Source of the DNA: Plantago ovata
Lineage: Eukaryota > Streptophyta > Magnoliopsida > Lamiales > Plantaginaceae
NCBI GenBank assembly: GCA_028274465.1
Contig: CM051458.1
Location: forward strand, 88,866,085-88,930,084
Length of the DNA stretch: 64,000 nt
Reading direction: 5' to 3'
In this document: positions 24,067-36,200 of the stretch, piece by piece
Layout: each line of letters starts with the position of its first letter
How positions within the stretch are numbered: position 1 is the first letter of the stretch
Position numbers and translations under genes: made by a program
Notes under the pieces: model-generated
The model's database searches: none
Told to the model about the DNA's origin: nothing
Seen by the model: only the letters and a program-made list of their open reading frames with translations

Positions 24067-24981
24067 TTAACACAACACATTGAAAACCATGAATTTCAAA
24101 GTCTCGCCCATGTAACCACGTACAACATGTGTGAGCTTTCCGTCTATGTCAGTTAACCAGTACTTATGCCATGTAAAGTCCGTAATTTCCTGCTTTGGGA
24201 TGAACTGTTTCAATTCTTCTATCGACCTCCAGGATTTACGAGCCAAGTTATAGCACAGCAAGTGATCCGGTCGTCTTCCTACCTACTCTATTAACGACCA
24301 TTGTGAAAAAATAAATCTTTCCATTCATGTAGTGAATGGTGTAACTGGCATCATCCAGTGGCAAATATGTCTCCATAGATTGGAGCAATTGTATTTCCCA
24401 GCTTCTGCGATATCTGTTGATGAACAGAAGGTTGGCCAGCGAGACCGCAGTTCCATATTCTTCCATACGCTCATACAACCCCGACATTTCCTCCAACAAC
24501 AAACCAAAAAAGTAAGAATCTATCTATATCTTTCTTCTCAACAATCAATCCTTTGTACTATCCTCATGTACTTGTTCGCCTCAGTAAACTTCCCCTGATA
24601 ACAGTAAGCTCTATCCATCGAAACAAACGCTAAAGCCCTACATACATGATCACCCAACATCTCAGCACCCTTCAAAGCCCCAACAGCCTCCTCAATCTCC
24701 GCCTGGATCGAATCAGAAGTACAACCACCAGCCTTACCCTTCAAACTCAACCTATTCAGTTCCAATGCATTATCATATTCTTGCATCTCACCATACAAAA
24801 GCCCAAGCTGCCTCCTAATTTCCACCACCTTCACCGAATCACACCCGAAATGCTTCATAGTATATATCTCCTCAGCTTTCAAGTAAAACACCACAGCCTC
24901 CTCATACTCCAGAACCTCCAAATACGCATCAGCAACCTCATTATTATTCGCCACACCGATTTCAACACACCCTTCCTCCAC
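24067..24981 (-). pseudogene. broken gene: TPR (kinesin-light-chain-like) part followed by F-box/kelch-like part
   Basis: On the minus strand, 24546-24981 encodes TPR-like helices (NNNEVADAYLEV..YEEAVVFYLKAEEIY, QLGLLYGEMQEYDNALEL, YQGKFTEANKYMRIVQRI). This resembles the plant kinesin-light-chain-related TPR family. After a stop-containing stretch, 24248-24502 continues with EEMSGLYERMEEYGTAVSLA, still TPR-like. It then passes into NRYRRSWEIQLLQSMETYLPL and HYMNGKIYFF. A one-base frameshift near 24275 leads to DHLLCYNLARKSWRSIEEL (24067-24270). The second half looks like the C-terminal part of an F-box or kelch-type protein. No intact start, the internal stop and the frameshift argue for a pseudogene, possibly a fusion of two fragments. 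Family names are inferred from motif style. Confidence 0.55.
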
Positions 24982-26041
24982 TCAGAAAGAGTGATGATGA
25001 TATGGAACGGGAATTTTGTTAATGAATTTGTTTTGTACGTGCCAATATTGTTTTCTGATTTGCTGACCGACCGATTGTTTCACATTTTATTGATGGTTTA
25101 GTGAATAAGTGAAGTGCATTTGATTTAACTGCATCTGCTCTGTTTTCGGAACAGGGTAAAAAAGTACTTTGGCTGCTTTTGTGTTGCCTATATTGGAATC
25201 CTTGATAAATGGGGCTGCAAAAGCGTCACGAAAGACCGGATAGTGTCCTTGTGCTGTTACCTACAAGGGAATTGGCAAAACCGGCCGGTAATATAGTCTA
25301 TTACTACTACTACTTTCCTAAAGCTTACTTAATGCTGGTCTGAGATGTTTTCTTCTTCACTTGTATGGAGTAGTTGTTAACTGGTTGAACTCTATCAGGT
25401 GTATGCTGATTTCCAAGTATATATATGGGACCACAAGCTTAACCAATAACTACTTATTATACCACAAGTCCAGAACAATTCATAGGCTATATATATATAT
25501 ATATATATCCAATGCTCCAATATCCTCACGAAAGACATTTTTGTTGACAACTCAAAACGAATGCTAATCTGTGGGCCGTATCAAGCGGGAATTTATTCTG
25601 GTGGGGGTGTTTAATTTGTTTACCTGGACTAAAACATGAGAAATGAGTACAAACTGTTCCTCTTTTAAACTTTTCCAACTAAAGAGCATTCGCGCAAAAT
25701 ACTAGCATGACAAACTAAATCATGGAGTGGCACTTAAATTAACTGAAATCTGTAATGAAAGTGCTGAAACTCTCTTCAAATTTCCATTAGAAAATATTTC
25801 TTCCCTGTACAAAAAGGGGCATAATACTGTATAAACCCTCAAAAAAAAAATCAGAACAAGCTACCAATAATAATATCTTTTTCATCTACTTAAAAATCAA
25901 AATGGAAAAGATACACCATTACATTACATTAGTACTACTACTACTAGAGACACACACAGTGGCACAGACAAACTTCACTTCTTCTTCCTTCCTTTGTTTC
26001 TCACTCACACAACACAACACAACAACTAGTCAAAGAGAGTC
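24982..26041. other. intergenic DNA
   Basis: No gene seen. There is a short (TA)n tract at 25481-25508. Positions about 25850-26041 are the likely 3' untranslated region of the minus-strand DnaJ gene. Confidence 0.4.
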
Positions 26042-26515
26042 TCACCAACACTGATCCGTTTCCCACCTCCGGGTCTGGTAAAACCTCACCCGACCCGAGG
26101 TCCGAATCCCAGACATATTGTTCCACGGTATCATGTTCAAATTCGAGTCATACATCGCCCTAGCATCAGGATCCGACAGTGTCTCATACGCTCTGTGTAT
26201 CTCGATGAAATCTTCTCCCGCCGATGATGACGATGACACTTCCACTTCCTTCGCAATCGACGAGTCCATGAATCTCGATGTCGCGTCCGGGTGGTACAAC
26301 TTCGCCAGCGTACGGTACGCCGTCTTTATCTCCGTCTGCGATGCGTTGTGCTTCACGCGTAGTACCTCGTACAGGCTCTTGTTGACCGCCGCTGCAGCAG
26401 CGGCGGATGAGGAGGAGGAGGAGGAATGGCCGATCTCCGATACGGCGGCGCGGACGGAGACGCGGCGGGGGAGGAGGAGAGAGGGCTGGACAGGGAGGGT
26501 TAGGGTTCCGAGCAT
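26042..26515 (-). CDS. chloroplast DnaJ11-like J-domain protein, 157 aa
   Basis: Single exon. Taking the ATG at 26515, the protein opens with [18 protein letters not shown], a Ser/Arg-rich chloroplast transit peptide. Low-complexity Ser and Ala runs follow (residues 31-43), then a J domain at about 46-125 with the HPD motif at residues 75-77 ([10 protein letters not shown]) and helix IV wording [18 protein letters not shown]. This layout and length match chaperone protein dnaJ 11, chloroplastic, of other plants (about 160 residues). Such proteins stimulate the ATPase of Hsp70, and some are stress-regulated. An in-frame ATG at 26617 would add 34 residues, but it lies next to the TATA box at 26625-26635, so the shorter form is preferred. 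The Ser/Ala run is encoded by gga/gcg repeats and may vary. Confidence 0.85.
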   Translation of the reverse strand: MLGTLTLPVQPSLLLPRRVSVRAAVSEIGHSSSSSSSAAAAAAVNKSLYEVLRVKHNASQTEIKTAYRTLAKLYHPDATSRFMDSSIAKEVEVSSSSSAGEDFIEIHRAYETLSDPDARAMYDSNLNMIPWNNMSGIRTSGRVRFYQTRRWETDQCW

Positions 26516-26624
26516 TTGGATTAAATTGAAATGGGGAGTTTGTTTGTGAAGGGGAGAAATGAAAATGAGATTTTGTTGGATTTTTAGAACAATGCGATAT
26601 GTTTTTATCACATTCACACGATGG

Positions 26625-26635
26625 TTTATATAAAA
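26625..26635 (-). promoter_or_regulatory. TATA box of the DnaJ11-like gene
   Basis: On the minus strand this reads TTTTATATAAA. It lies about 110 nt upstream of the preferred ATG (26515) and places transcription start near 26600, downstream of the alternative ATG at 26617. Confidence 0.55.
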
Positions 26636-26639
26636 GTCA

Positions 26640-29057
26640 AGCTTTCAGGAGCGGGGTCCACCCTTGTGAAGTTATGTGCATTAAATTATTAAAAAAATAA
26701 ATATAAATTATTTACCGCGGGAAGTAAATGTGCTTTGCGTAGGGCGGAATTTCCTGTGTGCTGACATGGCGGCACATTGGATTGGTTTGGAATGAATTTG
26801 AGCTTATGACACTTTGGTCCATAATAAATTTATAATTTCGTTTGAATCCAAACGGTACTGTAAAAATTACTCCGCAACGGGCGGCCGATGACTGTCGACT
26901 CATGTATTTGGAGACAAATGTCCTAACTCAAAGTAGAGAGTAATATGTAATTCAGATTTCAGATACATTTAGCAATGGTACCATATATTTGTTACTAATT
27001 ATACAATTATACTGCCTATGTTCTAGTTATATTTATCTATTTTAATTCTTTTTGTTTACATGTTTCAATTTGATTATAAGTTATTGTTAAATTATAATGG
27101 TAAAATTTATTATAATATTATTTTGTTAAATATTTTATTATTATAGTTTAAGAAATTTTTGATAATATTATTCTTCACAAAGACGGATCGAGAAAAATTT
27201 TGTACGTTGTTGTATCTATTAGACATTATTACAAAATATATAAAAACAATGACTATTAGAAAAGAGTTGAAATTTAACAGTCGAGAATGTCAAATTTTCA
27301 TATAGATTAGATTGCCAGCTTACTTTGCAATTTGCATTGGTTTGCTTCTAGAAGATAGGAACAGTTAAAGGAGGAGTTGGAATTGGACTCCCTCACTCTT
27401 GTTACACTGTGGGCAACAATAGGTGTTTAAGGTGTCCCATTTTTTGAGTAAAATTGGAATAGACAGACATGTACATTTTCATTCAAATTCATAATAGTGG
27501 AGTTGTTTCTCCGTATGGTGTATAATTAGTATCATACCTAAAGTTTGGTAGGTTTAGTAGTAGTACAATAATGAGATCTGTATGGTTTGGGTTGAAACAA
27601 TTTTCAATAACATGTCTAGGTTTGTAAATAAGGGAGTAGTAGTACAAATTATTTTCCTTTATTTGGTATATGTTGGAATAGCATTCATTATGTTTGGGGC
27701 TTAAATAGAGTCTTTTAAATATTATAAGTCTCAAAAAAGGCCATCACAAATGAAGTTTTCAATGGTTTGAAGCTTATTTGAGATTTTATTGTGGGTTTCA
27801 TATGCTATATGTAGAGTAAAAATGGACGAGAGTAGTACATACTCTATTATTTGGAGTTTTACTTGTGGATCCCATATTTGTGGCTTTTTTTTTGAGATTA
27901 AATCCTCACCAAGTCCTAAAGAAGCCTCTTATAGTGCTCTAAGGATTTATCATTGATTTTAGAATTTAAATTTAATTTATCACGTACGCAGTACACCTGT
28001 TAAAACTAATACTACTATTAATCTTGTGTTAATCTTTCTATTTCAGAACTCTTTTAATCTCTCATAACCAACATCACCATTCGTTTATTAATCAAAATCA
28101 CTAGTTAGATATTTCTAACAAAAAATTCGACCAATTAACTAATTGGATTTGGATATGATACTCGAAAATGTGTGTGTGTTGGGGGCTGATTTTTCCAGTA
28201 GTTGATGTATAAAAATGGTATACTATGTGAACAAAAAGAATAAGAAAAGGGTTAGTCTCTTAAATCGATTTGTGTTAGATAAGTTGGGTATATAGTAAGT
28301 TAATTACTAAATCCATGAAGGTGTAGGTGTGGAAGTATAAAGTAGTGTAATATTTGTCGTTTAAAAAAAATAATAGTCAAATTAAATGCTAATGTCTTGG
28401 ACCTCTCAAGTATTCAAAGGTATATAGTAAATGGTAAATGTGTACTTGATTTATGGCAATACATTTTTTTTTATATTTTTTTTTATATGTAACCAGCGGA
28501 TACACTTTTAGGAAACTTGTCGTTGGTCGTCAACAATTACGTATAATTGAAACGATTTAGGATATGAATACGACTTTCATGTCCCAATTTTGATAGTAAA
28601 ACCGTCCTTAATTTATTCACGCACTAGCTAGTAAGCCGTTACTTTCAACCTTCACGAGTTTTACCATGAAAAAAAAAGAGAAAAAAAAGAATTGGCATAA
28701 AATTTTCCCGATGCCTGGTGGCTGGTGCAATTACCATGTGCAGCAGCACCACATGATTTTCATTGACGTTTGACAACTTTGACTTTGGTTTAAAGTTTAA
28801 ACGGTTAACATTTTTCAAAGGATCATGTATGATATGATAATTAGCGTGAAGGTTAGAGGGTTTTGTATATAATATTATAGTGTTAGTGTATTGTTTTTAA
28901 TGTTATATTATACTCTGACACATAAAATCTAGTATAAGTGTGATACGATACACTAACTAAATAGTTTTTTTCTTCTTCTTGAAGCGCAACAAAATTTCAT
29001 CAATCAAACTAAAGAACTTACAGCTTACTGGTCACCCGGAACTATCACTAGTTGGGG
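26640..29057. other. AT-rich intergenic DNA, no gene seen
   Basis: About 2.4 kb without a convincing frame in either direction. It carries homopolymer runs (28460-28490, 28670-28690) but no transposon ends that I could pair. Confidence 0.4.
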
Positions 29058-29363
29058 TCACTGGGGAGACCAATTATTCATATCATTTTGCAGATACAAA
29101 GCTAGCCAAGAAGGACAATCATCCCATATCCTAGCACTATTCCTACATGGAAAGCTACAAGAACTTGAAGAGATAATCCTAGAGTATTGGATAGTAGCCA
29201 GACCACTACTAAACATTGCCAAAACATATGCTGATTGGTTACATTGACGATGTACAATAGAAAGCTTCGAATCCTCTAACTGTTGCAATAGGCGCCTAAT
29301 TTGGTCCACCTGATGATGCTTCCATATGGGCCGCATCACCTTCCTTTTAACAAGAGATAACAT
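29058..29363 (-). pseudogene. fragment of a retrotransposon-type RNase H domain
   Basis: The minus-strand frame contains QIRRLLQQLEDSKLSIVHRQCNQSAYVLA, the last part of the plant RVT_3/RNase H-like domain (the usual pattern is ...hv.R..N..AD.LA). The catalytic aspartates of the N-terminal half are missing, and in the conserved N..AD motif the D is replaced by Y. It is a relic of a LINE or of a domesticated RNase H-like gene. Confidence 0.55.
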
Positions 29364-29666
29364 AATCAGTATTCATGGTAATTTTTTTTTGCGATAATCT
29401 GATGATACATTTGAAACTTCTATGATTGATCATCAACAGAAGCTTCCCACTTCACTGGAGTATGCTGTAGCAATAACTTTTTAATTAGCATGTTGATTTT
29501 TATTTTTCACGTTGTTCTCTAATTTTGCATTAACGAGCCAGCAAGGAAGCTACTTGTTACCAAATTATCTCACGCAATATTACTTGGGCCCATTATTAAG
29601 ATTATTATGTCTCCCTAAAGTGGGATTACAAGTTCACAACTATTTGATATTATTAGGTGCATTATG
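29364..29666. other. intergenic DNA
   Basis: AT-rich, without a recognisable gene or paired repeats. Confidence 0.4.
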
Positions 29667-29886
29667 CTTCCTCCATTTCTTTAGTTACTTCCTAAAGGGA
29701 CTGTTCATCGCGAACTTTGATCACGTATAACTTTTAAATTAAACTGTATCAATATAAATTAAAGTTGATTATGAAAATATATTTCATTTAAATTATATTT
29801 TTCTCTAATGTAATTTAAGAGTTATACGTGGTCAAAGGTCGTGATGAATAGTTACCTTAGGAAGTTATTAATGAAATGGAGGTAAT
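29667..29886. mobile_element. foldback MITE with long inverted repeats, about 220 bp
   Basis: The left arm starts CTTCCTCCATTTCTTTAG. The right arm, reversed, starts TTACCTCCATTTCATTAA. Both continue through acttcctaa, ttcatc.cga, ctttga.cacgtataact and taaatta for about 75 bp with scattered mismatches, so nearly the whole element can fold on itself. The cctcc edge is like that of Stowaway (Tc1/mariner) MITEs. I could not fix the target duplication beyond a possible TA. Confidence 0.8.
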
Positions 29887-31636
29887 AATATTTAATCGGG
29901 TCCAAAAAGTTTCAATTTTAATCATCCTGACCCCAAATAAGGAAACTTCTGGCCAAACAAAACTCCCTACACATTATATTTAATTTACTCAATTGCCATC
30001 AATTAAAGAAAAATCTCAGTAAATATTGGAAATAAAATAAAAATAAAAATGAGTGTATTTTAGAAAAATCAAACTAAAAATGAAATGCTCAATGAGTATT
30101 TAGTGCACACCTCAAGGACAAAACTTCATGACGTAAATATTAGAAATAATCATACCGTCTACTTAATTAAGTGTTATTTGCATTTTAAATATTTTATAGT
30201 ATATTGTACTTGGTAAAATAAACGAATAAGTTGACTAAGTAGCTAATAAGGTAACAAAAAGTCACTTTATTTTTCACAAATCAATCATCTTGTAAATTAC
30301 TTTATTGACATTCACCAAATAAATTTATAATTTGCAGTTGTTGTAACATAACTAGTATGATTATTCCAAATTTAAATGGTGATAAATGTTAACCACAAAA
30401 ATTAAATCAGGTCAGAGTTTTGCCTGCCATACCCATGAAATCAAATGTTGATAAAATCCGAGTCATATTAGCCACCAGAAAGAAATCAAAGGAAAAAAAT
30501 TGCCATAAAACTATAAAAGGGACAAAATGCTTCTAGAAAGCAATCAATTTCAATCTCCAAAAGCCAGATATATACTATAATTTGAAGCTAAGTCACAACT
30601 CACAATCATGTACACTTTGCTAAATATGCATAAATCTATGCTATTGGATGAGCTTTTATTGGGAACATATGCTGTAAAGGGGCTGGCTTCTAGAAGCTTT
30701 TCCTTGAGTCGACCGTTCAACATAAAAATATAACTATCATTAGTTAGTTTTAATTAGTTTTTTGATTGAAGATTAAGTATACGCATTTTCAGCTAGCGAC
30801 GAATTGATAATGATACTTCTTCTAGACTTAAAAAAAATAAAAAAAATCTTGAGAGTAATTAGTAATTACGAGTAAAAAACTAGTCCGTTTTGTCTTATCT
30901 TTTCATTGGTCCCGACTCCCGACTACTAGTATACAAGTTTATCGTCGCAAGTCCTAAACCTTAGAAAATTATATAAGACTTCACTGACATACTACTTATT
31001 CTTAGTCTTTCCCTATTTAAAACCATTTTATTTTATTAATTTATTAATAATATATTCCACTGACATACAAGATAAAAAATTTCATTATTTTTCCATATAA
31101 TTTTAAATTAGTTTAAGGTTAAATAAGTCATGAACATTCTAAGCATATAATGTGTTAAAGTTAACTCGGGCGAGTAAATAACTAATAGCGAAATTCTTAA
31201 TTCATATTACCATATGTGTCGTAAAATATTAATACACACGATTTATTTGTCAAAATGATAATTAAGATCATGTGGTTAGAATGTTAGATATTAACATGCG
31301 TAATACGGATGATTTGGTCCTTTTGGAGTTGGATATGAAATCCACTATAAACAACACGAGATGAAAAAGTAGCAAATTATAATCTTCAAGTTGGCGGTAA
31401 TATTATTAATCTATCCTTTTGGTGTATAAAATGATATCGATCGATCGGGTGGCTTGACTGACGGAATGGAATGGAAATGATAGGGAAGTTATGGTCTACA
31501 GGTCTACCACTAAAGCCGGGAAAGATATTTATACTACTGGTCTACTACTCCCTCCGCTTTTACAATTTTTTTGTTTAAACAACAGAAGAAGATATGAGTG
31601 TTATATATTTTATCCTTTTCGATTACAATTAGTACC
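29887..31636. other. AT-rich intergenic DNA
   Basis: No gene seen. A ctccctccgcttttac motif at 31548-31563 looks like one end of a Stowaway MITE without its partner. Confidence 0.4.
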
Positions 31637-31810
31637 TGGGCGGAACCAGAAATTATTGTTAGGGGGGGCGAACATCATTTTTTGAAAGTTCGGGGACGAA
31701 AAGTTGAAAAATCGTAAAAAATCCCTTTAAAAATTTTAAAAAATCATATATTGCTTCTAAAAAAAAAATTTTTTGGGGAGGCCCCCGCCGGCCCCCTGGT
31801 TCCGCCCCTG
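31637..31810. mobile_element. MITE with GGGCGGAACCAG ends, 174 bp
   Basis: The left end is TGGGCGGAACCAGA and the right end, reversed, CAGGGGCGGAACCAGGG. The flanks share AGTACC (31631-31636 and 31811-31816), a likely 6-bp target duplication. There is a G-rich patch on each side of an A-rich centre and no coding sequence. The superfamily is not clear to me. Confidence 0.7.
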
Positions 31811-31816
31811 AGTACC

Positions 31817-32687
31817 AGTACTGTTTAATTAGATTAGTGGTGCATGCTTAATGCTTTTCTATATATTCTATTAAAAAGTTAAAAGAACATATGCAATTTG
31901 ACAAATTGGGTAATTAAAGATGAGGATGAGGTATCTATCATTACTTGCTCTGCATTATCTGCCACTAACTAACGGTACTTTTGAATAACGCCTTGTAAGA
32001 ATAACTTCTCTTCAATAATTGATTTACACAGGTATTTTTCAATAACTTCTTTTAGAAAATTACTTTAGCTAAATTTTAGTTAGAACTTTGATTATTTATC
32101 CGGTATTCTGCGCGCGTTCGATCCTGAGCTAATTTAGCTCAATGATCTCATTCCAGCAAGAACATCAAGAGTTTGTGATGTTCTAGTGAGAGTCTTGTGA
32201 GTTGGCAAGGCTTTTGTGTTCTCTATTTTTGTATCCCGGTGAAGCAAGCTTTGGTCCGGTGGTTTCTATCTCATGCTCTTTAGGTTGCTAGAGGTCTTTG
32301 TGTTTCTGTTTCCCAAATATGGTTTAGAGTGATACTGTGTATTGTAAAGTTCGCTATCGTTTCTCATGCTCACCCTATTCAATAAATTTTTTATCCGATT
32401 CAAAAGAAAGAGTGGGGGGAGGGCTTCCATTTGTAGATTCACAAACAAACTAAGAATAAAAAATAGCAAATTACACTAACCCGTGAACGTAGTGAATCAC
32501 ATATCACCTCCAATGGATACGTCGGCACAAAGAAATAGACTGCATTTTGAAGAGAGAAGAACTCTCAGCGGAACAGTTCTCGAGAAGTAGACAACATAGG
32601 AAATCTACTCAACATAACTATTATTCACAAACTCGTAATTTTTACAAATAAAGTAGTGAAGCTTATATAGTTGCTCGAAGCTGACAA
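31817..32687. other. intergenic DNA left of the large MULE
   Basis: Positions 32100-32410 (gatcctgagc... to caataaattttttatccgattcaaaagaaa) read like the 3' end of a retroelement transcript ending in an A-rich tail, but there is no coding support. The left copy of the MULE target duplication, AATTAGAAT, begins at 32688. Confidence 0.35.
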
Positions 32688-33210
32688 AATTAGAATGAGT
32701 GAGTCTCATGAGAGACCATACTTATAAAGAGACCCTAGAGACCAATTTATCATAATTATAAAACAACCCCCAACAACTACTAGTTTCTAAAAATACCCCA
32801 CAACCCAACCAAAAGCTAGAAACCGGGTCAAAACCGGGTTATAACAATATGGATCTTATATATACCATATATTAATAGCAGAAAACAAACGCGTCCTCAT
32901 TCATCGCGAGATTCTTCCGGTAGAGAGAGAAAACGGCTAGAGAGAGAAACTGCAGCCGACGATCTCCGTCTCGCCGCCGCCACCAATCACCGCCGTTCCG
33001 CCGCGGAATCACCACCAAATCGACTACGTAGCTTCTGTACAGGTAACGTTCATCGTTCTCGTTGTTAAAAAAGCTCATACGTACATGATTCATCCCATAC
33101 GCTCGTCGTTCTCATTGTTTGTGGTCGCAAGCTTGTTAAAACTGATAGATCGGCGTATATATAATTCAATTATGTTAAATTTATACCTGATTTGTTGTAT
33201 TTGTTGTTAG

Positions 33211-36200
33211 ATGTTTGATTGTGCAGCAAATCGTGAAGAACCTGTTGCCGGGGATAGTGAACCTGTTGTTCGGGGTGATGAACATGTTCCTGATGCTTCA
33301 ATTCATGTTACCACCATTGTTGCAACCACAACGACCTCAAAAACAGGTATATAGGTTGATTTTTGTTGCTGTTAAATGATTTCCATGTTCTGGCAAACTT
33401 TATCTATGTTTTATAACATTCATATGCACTGTTCCATGAAAAAACCTCCCATGTTCTCAGTGCTCTATGTTTTCAGCCGACTTGCCTATGTTCACAGTAG
33501 AACATGCCATGTTCTGAATCTGTATGCCATGTTCTCAATGTTTATGCAATGCTCTGTTTCAGACCAACATGATAACATAAAATTCATGATGAAATACCTG
33601 CAAAAGTATATTCTATGTTTCAATAAGTATTAGCTATGTTCCATGAAATACCTCCCATGTTCTCAGTACTCTATGTTTCAGCCGAATTGCCTATGTTCAC
33701 AGTAGAACATGCCATGTTCTGAATCTGTATGCCATGTTCTCAATGTTTATGCAATGCTCTGTTTCAGACCAACATGATAACATAAAATTCATGATGAAAT
33801 AACCTGCAAAACTATATTCTATGTTTCAATAAGTATTAGCTATGTTCAATGTAATACCTCCCATGTTCTCAATGCTCTATGTTTTCAGCCGAATTGCCTA
33901 TGTTCACAGTAGAACATGCCATGTTCTGAATCTGTATGCCATGTTCTCAATGTTTATGCAAGGCTCTGTTTCAGACCAATATGAAAACATAAAATTCATG
34001 ATGAAAATACCTGCAAAAGTATATTCTATGTTTCAATAAGTATTAGCTATGTTCAATGTAATACTTTCCATGTTGTTAGTGGTCTATGTTTTCAACCATA
34101 TTGCCTATGTTCACAGTAGAACATGCCATGTTCTAAACTCTTTATGCTATGTTTACCAACATACAGATGCAAGTAATCTTAGTGACGATTTTGATGTCCG
34201 TGGAAGTTTGAAAGGCATCACAGGAACTTTTGATGAGTTACATGACTTGTACAAAAGACATGCTAAAAGCGTAGGGTTCTCTTTCAAGAAGGCAACATCT
34301 CGTCGTGGAAAAGATGGCGAAATTCGAGAAAAGTACTTTCTTTGTAGTTGTGCTGGACTTCCAAAAATTGAAAAAAGCCCAATGCTCACACCATCCCCTG
34401 CAGTGAATGAAGAAGGTGAAATGGTAAAAAAAAGGCGAAGGCAAAATACTATTATGAAGAAAGATTGCAAAGCACAAATGAGGATCAAGTACTTGTATGA
34501 CATCAGTAAGTATGTGGTTGACACACATATAACTGATCATACCCATAACCTGACAAGACCCCAATGGAGCCACTATCACAGATCTGAACGGAAAATTTCA
34601 GGTCAAAGAAGAACTTTCAATGTTTTTGAATATAATGCCTATGTTCTGTTCTTAATATTTTATGTTCTTAATCCATATGTATATTGACTTACAGATGAGA
34701 AGGCAGAGATGTTGGAGATAATGGAAAGAGCTATGCTGAGACCTACAGATGCATTCAACTATATGGTAGAGGTCGCTGGTGGACAAGAGAACGTTGGAAA
34801 CATCAAACGAGACCATATCAACTACATAACAAGATATAGAACAAAGAAAATGGGTGGTGCAGATGCTCAGAATGTGCTGGATATGCTAAAGCAAGACAAG
34901 AAGAGGATCCCCAATTTTATTACACCCAAAAGTTGGATGAAAAAGGCAGATTATGCGGCCTATACTGGAGAGACTCTATGATGCAGGTAATCTATATGTT
35001 TTATGCAATATTATCTATGTTCCAAGTAATAGTTTCTATGTTTTATTCAATATTCACTGGAAATCTGCTTGATATGCCATGCAATTCATATAATCTTTGT
35101 CTAATCCATTGAAAATTGATCTCTGAAGGATGATTATGAACTTTATGGCGATGTAATAATATTCGACACTACCTTCAGAACAAACAAATATGGCTTAATT
35201 TGTGCGCCTTTTGTCGGCGTAAATAACCATTGGAACAATGTTATGTTCGCATGCGCTTTCATTGCAAATGAGAGTGCTGAATCATTTATCTGGCTTATGG
35301 AAGAGTTCTTGAAGTCAATGGGGAAAAAGAAGCCAGTTACAATATTCACTGATCAAGATAAAGCTATATCCAAAGCTATTCTGCAGGTATTTATGTTGTT
35401 TGTAATATTTCCAATGTTCTAAGTAAGATTGACCATGTTGTAGTTAGGATATATTACATGTTCTAAAATTCCATGTTCACAGTAAGACTGTCCATGTTCT
35501 AAGAAATATATGTCATCTTCTCAACTACGCAGGTGTTTGGTGATGAAACAAGACACAGACTGTGTTTGTGGCATCTCTACCAAAATGCCATAACTAATGT
35601 TGCAAGGCTAAGGCATGATAGCACTTTCAATGATGCTTTCACTTTGTACTTATATGGATTCTCCAATGAGGAAGAATTTGAAGAATATTGGGCTGGAATG
35701 GTTGATATATATGATCTTCAAGATGAGAAATGGTTCAAAAAATTATACACAATCAAGGAAAAGTGGTCCCCTGCACTAAGCAAGACATTCTTCTCAGCCG
35801 GCATCCTATCTTCGCAACGAAGTGAGAGTACAAACAACTCAATTTCATTCAAGTCCAACAAAAACACATCTCTGACGCAATTCTTCAGATTGTTTGATGC
35901 CATGATAACCCGTTGGCGAACAAACGAATCGCTCAAAGAATTCAAGAACTCCTATCAGTCACCAAAAATATATGTGCGTTCCGGCTTAGTGAAACATGCT
36001 GCAGAGGTAAAATAATTTTCAATATACTGCAACATGGGTAATAATCTGTTTATATTTTGAGAAACATGGGTAATATTTCCAGAAACATGGATAGTTTTTA
36101 CATAAACATGGGTAGTATATATTTATGCATATATTATATTTAATTGATGTTCTTAATTTTTCAGGTGTATACACTAAAAATTTTCAAGTACTTTCAAAAG

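Noticed and set aside
26118..26549. 143-residue plus-strand frame over the DnaJ gene
   Set aside because: It is the antisense shadow of the J-domain gene; only the minus strand shows HPD and the transit peptide.
32100..32410. Retroelement 3' end left of the MULE
   Set aside because: Wording suggests it, but there is no coding part, no clear tail and no target duplication.
33347..34166. CRISPR-like array
   Set aside because: The repeats are long tandem units in a plant intron without unique spacers; CRISPR does not apply to nuclear plant DNA.
34153..34579. Minus-strand frames over transposase exon 2
   Set aside because: They mirror the FAR1-like exon and have no family features of their own.
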